In this document: positions 25,050 through 27,378 of the stretch, piece by piece
Layout of the letters: each line of letters begins with the position of its first letter
Numbering within the stretch: position 1 is the stretch's first letter
Source of the DNA: UBA1450 sp964452355
Lineage (GTDB): Bacteria > Patescibacteriota > Microgenomatia > UBA1406 > GWC2-37-13
Assembly: GCA_964452355.1 (NCBI GenBank)
Contig: CAYVKV010000013.1
Span: 1 to 27,378, forward strand
DNA: 27,378 bases
Reading direction: 5' to 3'
Made by a program: the position numbers and the translations under genes
Notes under the pieces: model-generated
Told to the model about the DNA's origin: nothing
The model's input: only the letters and a program-made list of their open reading frames with translations
The model's database searches: none

Positions 25050-25242
25050 TTCTTTTATTAAAATCGGCTTACGGTATTTAAAAACCAACCGCCCTGGTCA
25101 TCTGATACACCTTATACTTACACTGTCACTGCAACAATTCAGTGACAGCATTTTTTCAAAGTTTAACTTAAGGGGAAAGAAAGACAAAATTAAAACGCAT
25201 AGCAGAAAGTTCTGTTTTAGTTAGGAAACCATAATTACATTT
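24950..25242. other. Longest intergenic region (293 nt) between tdk and aldo/keto reductase gene end
   Basis: It holds the +1-frame stretch noted above, a GC-rich two-part hairpin at 24963-24985 (GAGC and GGTA paired with TACC and GCTC), and a strong terminator at 25123-25156. No tRNA or promoter is evident. Between 25157 and 25242 I see nothing. Confidence 0.5.
25123..25156 (+). terminator. Rho-independent terminator downstream of tdk
   Basis: CTGTCACTG (25123-25131) pairs perfectly with CAGTGACAG (25140-25148) around an 8 nt loop, followed by CA and six T (25151-25156). The orientation serves plus-strand transcripts. It lies 174 nt after the tdk stop and is the only clear intrinsic terminator in the window. 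Confidence 0.85.
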
Positions 25243-26157
25243 TTATTTAAAATACGGAACACCCCACCATTCCACAGGATCTATAAATCTATGGTTTTTA
25301 TTGAGTTTGTTGAGTTTGCTCATCTCATCAATTGATAATTCAAAGTCGAAAACATCAAAGTTCTCAGCAATGCGGTCGAGATTCGTGCTTTTGGGTATCG
25401 AAACGAGCCCTCTTTGCAAAGACCATTTTATCAAGACTTGCGCAGGAGTCTTTTTATGAGCTTTGGCTAGCTCCAAAACAACCTTATCATTAATAGGCTT
25501 ATTGTTCGTTTCTCCAGATGAACCTAATGGTGAGTAAGCAGTGACATTGATCTCTTTTTTGTGACAATAATCAACTAATTCTTCTTGACTATTGTAAGGA
25601 TGAATTTCTATTTGATTTATTACCGGCTTTGTTTTTGCATAACTGAGAAGATCTACGATCATGGATGCGGTGAAGTTAGCAACACCAATACTTCTCACGA
25701 GACCTTTTACAACTAAATTTTCCATTGCTTGCCATGTTTCTCTTGTGGAGATCGGTTCAGTTTTCACCAAACCGTCATCATCAAGCGGCTCGAGATCCTC
25801 ACCATGTATAAAAGCTATGCCCCAGTGTACTAAATAAAGATCCAGATACTCTAGCTGGAGATCTTTTAGTGTCTTTCTGCAAGCTTTTTCAACATTATTT
25901 GGGTTGTGATCAGTGTTCCATAATTTACTCGTGATAAAAAGCTTTTCACGAGTGACGTTTCCGGAAGATAAAATATTGTTGAATGCTTTACCTATTTCTT
26001 TTTCATTCCCATAAATGCTGGCGCAATCTATGTGACGATATCCATCTTGAAGTACTGCTTTTTCTACCACCTGCGAAACATTCTTTTTATCAGATCTCCA
26101 TGTTCCAAGTCCCAGAGTGGGAATTTGTCTTTTATTATTTAAGGTCAATGTTTTCAT
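25243..26157 (-). CDS. Aldo/keto reductase
   Basis: About 304 residues of the AKR TIM barrel. Numbered from the first in-frame Met at 26163, the catalytic tetrad is D46 (HIDCA), Y51 (SIYGNE), K80 (ITSKLW) and H113 (LVHWG). Other family segments are TLGLGTW at the N-terminus, GLVRSIGVANF, INQIEIHPYNSQ, AYSPLGSSG, and the NADPH-binding SIPKSTNLDRIAENFDVFDFEL. It reduces carbonyl groups with NADPH in the cytoplasm; a 2,5-diketogluconate reductase/prostaglandin F synthase-like subgroup is likely but the substrate is unknown. The ATG at 26157 is preferred to 26163 because a TAAAAT lies 6 nt before it. Confidence 0.9.
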   Translation of the reverse strand: MKTLTLNNKRQIPTLGLGTWRSDKKNVSQVVEKAVLQDGYRHIDCASIYGNEKEIGKAFNNILSSGNVTREKLFITSKLWNTDHNPNNVEKACRKTLKDLQLEYLDLYLVHWGIAFIHGEDLEPLDDDGLVKTEPISTRETWQAMENLVVKGLVRSIGVANFTASMIVDLLSYAKTKPVINQIEIHPYNSQEELVDYCHKKEINVTAYSPLGSSGETNNKPINDKVVLELAKAHKKTPAQVLIKWSLQRGLVSIPKSTNLDRIAENFDVFDFELSIDEMSKLNKLNKNHRFIDPVEWWGVPYFK

Positions 26158-26169
26158 ACCCACATTTTA
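26158..26169 (-). promoter_or_regulatory. -10 element of aldo/keto reductase gene, leaderless type
   Basis: TAAAAT (26169-26164 on the minus strand) lies 6 nt before ATG 26157. No good -35 is seen. Confidence 0.42.
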
Positions 26170-26296
26170 CAACTTAGCTAGGAAAAAGGCGAGGTGAATT
26201 GATATACTATGGCTACTGAATGATCTTTGTGGTGAAGGTATCTACTTTTAGAGAACTGATGGCATACAAATGATCCATCTTAGCTGCAGGAACCGA

Positions 26297-27154
26297 CTAG
26301 GATTTACCCATTACCAACTCGTTAAAGTATGTGTCAATATCGTCTCCGGAAAAAGTTGACAGTAAATTTTTATCTGTAAAGATTCTAAACAGTATGTCTC
26401 TTGTAAGGATATGTAGTTCTTGAATTATTGGCAGATCCTTATTCTCTACAAAAGTCTTTCCGTGAACGATATTACTACGTATTGAGTATCCTTTTTTAAT
26501 TTTTTTGTATAATTCCAATCGTCTGTCCACATCCTTATTTTCCAAAAACCAAGCCATTCTGCTTGCTAATCTAAAAGTTACTTCTTCATTCCCTGTAGTA
26601 AACAAACTCTCTAGCGAGATAAAAAGCTCCACAGCTTTTCGTTCAAAAGTTCCAGAGCAAGATGAAGAATCCCAAAAATGGAATGCTCGAATAACTCTCT
26701 CATTTTTACCCGTCACAGTTTGTTTAATATTTTCTATGATTTTTTCTAGTGTTCTAATATCTTTTTTTGATATTTCTTCATCTCTTCCAATGAAACTTGA
26801 TGGGCGAGGATTGTCCCACGATCCACTCTGGGTAACTTTTTCACTTTCAAAACAAACAATATATGCAAAATATATTCTGTTGTACCTAATTAATCTGAGT
26901 AAGGAGATTAGATTTCTGATAGATGAAAATATTGCATGATAATCTTTTCTTTCATGCTCTACCTTCACTTCAATAACGTAAGGATATCTCCCTGTTGAGT
27001 GGTTACTGGATAATTCCCAATCTCTCAAAAGGTTTTTGTATTCAAATCTGCCCTCATATAATTTTCTAAATATATACTTCTCTCCTATTCTTAAGGGAAA
27101 CTTCACTTTAGAGTCAAACCAAATATTGTCAATTAAGCCAAAAGATTTAAGCAT
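26297..27154 (-). CDS. Apea-like HEPN-domain protein
   Basis: 285 residues, no signal peptide. The C-terminal half, about 155-265, fits the Apea-like HEPN pattern: IRAFHFWDSS, ERKAVELFISLESLFTTGNEE, TFRLASRMAWFLE, then YKKIKKGYSIRSNIVHGK. The R226-SNIV-H231 stretch is the RX4-6H motif that forms the active site in HEPN ribonucleases. The N-terminal 150 residues are mixed alpha/beta with many aromatic and basic residues and no domain I recognise. HEPN proteins often act in RNA-cleaving toxin or defence systems, but no MNT nucleotidyltransferase, antitoxin or defence gene is next to it. It may instead be an RNA-binding or housekeeping form. Confidence 0.7.
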   Translation of the reverse strand: MLKSFGLIDNIWFDSKVKFPLRIGEKYIFRKLYEGRFEYKNLLRDWELSSNHSTGRYPYVIEVKVEHERKDYHAIFSSIRNLISLLRLIRYNRIYFAYIVCFESEKVTQSGSWDNPRPSSFIGRDEEISKKDIRTLEKIIENIKQTVTGKNERVIRAFHFWDSSSCSGTFERKAVELFISLESLFTTGNEEVTFRLASRMAWFLENKDVDRRLELYKKIKKGYSIRSNIVHGKTFVENKDLPIIQELHILTRDILFRIFTDKNLLSTFSGDDIDTYFNELVMGKS

Positions 27155-27166
27155 ATTTTAATCAGT

Positions 27167-27172
27167 ATTATA
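27167..27172 (-). promoter_or_regulatory. -10 element of HEPN gene
   Basis: TATAAT on the minus strand, 12 nt before ATG 27154. It predicts a leader of about 5 nt with no Shine-Dalgarno sequence. Confidence 0.45.
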
Positions 27173-27220
27173 CAAAAGGGGTTCGACTCTGGTTACCAAT
27201 ATAACTACTTCCGAGCTAAG

Positions 27221-27301
27221 TCAATTTTCAAAAATTCGAAGCTCGAATTCGAGGAAAGGCTGATTTCTTGAGGAAAATTGAATGAAGTTGTTTTTTCATT
27301 C
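27221..27301. repeat. Cluster of inverted repeats at the right end
   Basis: TCAATTTTC (27221-27229) and GAAAATTGA (27273-27281) are perfect 9 nt arms with 43 nt between them. Inside is the perfect 12 nt palindrome CTCGAATTCGAG (27242-27253). Overlapping the right arm, GAATGAA (27280-27286) pairs with TTCATTC (27295-27301) around an 8 nt loop. No gene is visible from 27155 to the edge at 27378. Function is unknown. Confidence 0.45.
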
Positions 27302-27378
27302 TCATTTGGTGATCCGTACCCCTTTTAGTAGACACTTAATGAACCCCTAACCCTCGATCAGAGATAAAAGATGGTTTC

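Noticed and set aside
24994..25224. 76-residue open frame downstream of tdk
   Set aside because: It reads through the strong terminator hairpin at 25123-25148 and has low-complexity composition; no promoter or start signal.
27177..27208. tRNA 3'-end look-alike (GGTTCGACTC followed by GGTTACCA)
   Set aside because: The stem on both sides of the loop does not pair, and the required 5' half falls in the AT-rich promoter of the HEPN gene; no cloverleaf can be drawn.
1..27378. CRISPR array, insertion sequence or prophage
   Set aside because: No spaced direct repeats, transposase, integrase or phage structural gene was found on either strand.

Overview
This 27.4 kb window is AT-rich, gene-dense bacterial DNA holding 24 protein genes and no rRNA, tRNA, transposase or CRISPR array that I can see. 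I infer, at moderate confidence, a Candidate Phyla Radiation (Patescibacteria) genome, most like Microgenomates. The reasons are the density of GT-C membrane glycosyltransferases, small orphan secreted proteins, sparse sugar-scavenging metabolism, frequent strand switching with mostly single-gene units, and a lack of Shine-Dalgarno sequences. TGA acts as a normal stop, which argues against the recoded Gracilibacteria and SR1 groups.

Layout. Positions 3-6443 form an envelope-glycan block: the 3' part of a large membrane protein, a MurJ-type flippase, two GT-C glycosyltransferases (one per strand) and a GT2 glycosyltransferase. Positions 6494-8768 hold a small secreted protein, a SAM methyltransferase and an orphan soluble protein. 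Positions 8796-12317 hold GDP-mannose 4,6-dehydratase, a HAD phosphatase and a divergent MDR-type dehydrogenase. Positions 12320-18888 are a carbohydrate module: a BadF-type (N-acetyl)glucosamine kinase, transaldolase, a eukaryotic-type hexokinase homologue, a GT4 glycosyltransferase, an (alpha/alpha)6 glycosidase and glucosamine-6-phosphate deaminase. Positions 18928-27154 hold a large orphan protein, a Wzx-like flippase, another GT-C enzyme, a lipoprotein, thymidine kinase, an aldo/keto reductase and a HEPN-domain protein.

How the genes fit together. The kinase, NagB and transaldolase would convert amino sugar to fructose 6-phosphate and feed it into pentose-phosphate exchange. The hexokinase homologue and the glycosidase could supply or consume hexose phosphate and oligosaccharide. 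Gmd, the GT-C, GT2 and GT4 enzymes and the two flippases fit assembly and export of a surface glycan.

The most striking signal is promoter placement. For 13 genes a TATAAT-like -10 element lies only 4-8 nt before the start codon, so transcription should begin at or next to the A of ATG. This predicts widespread leaderless mRNA. Other notable points are the hexokinase homologue, which lacks the usual phosphate-loop aspartate, a pair of dyads over the promoter at 10852-10893, a coding-like +1-frame extension of the thymidine kinase gene, and two orphan proteins. No stretch over 300 nt lacks a gene; the longest gaps are 24950-25242, 27155-27378 and 20812-20994.
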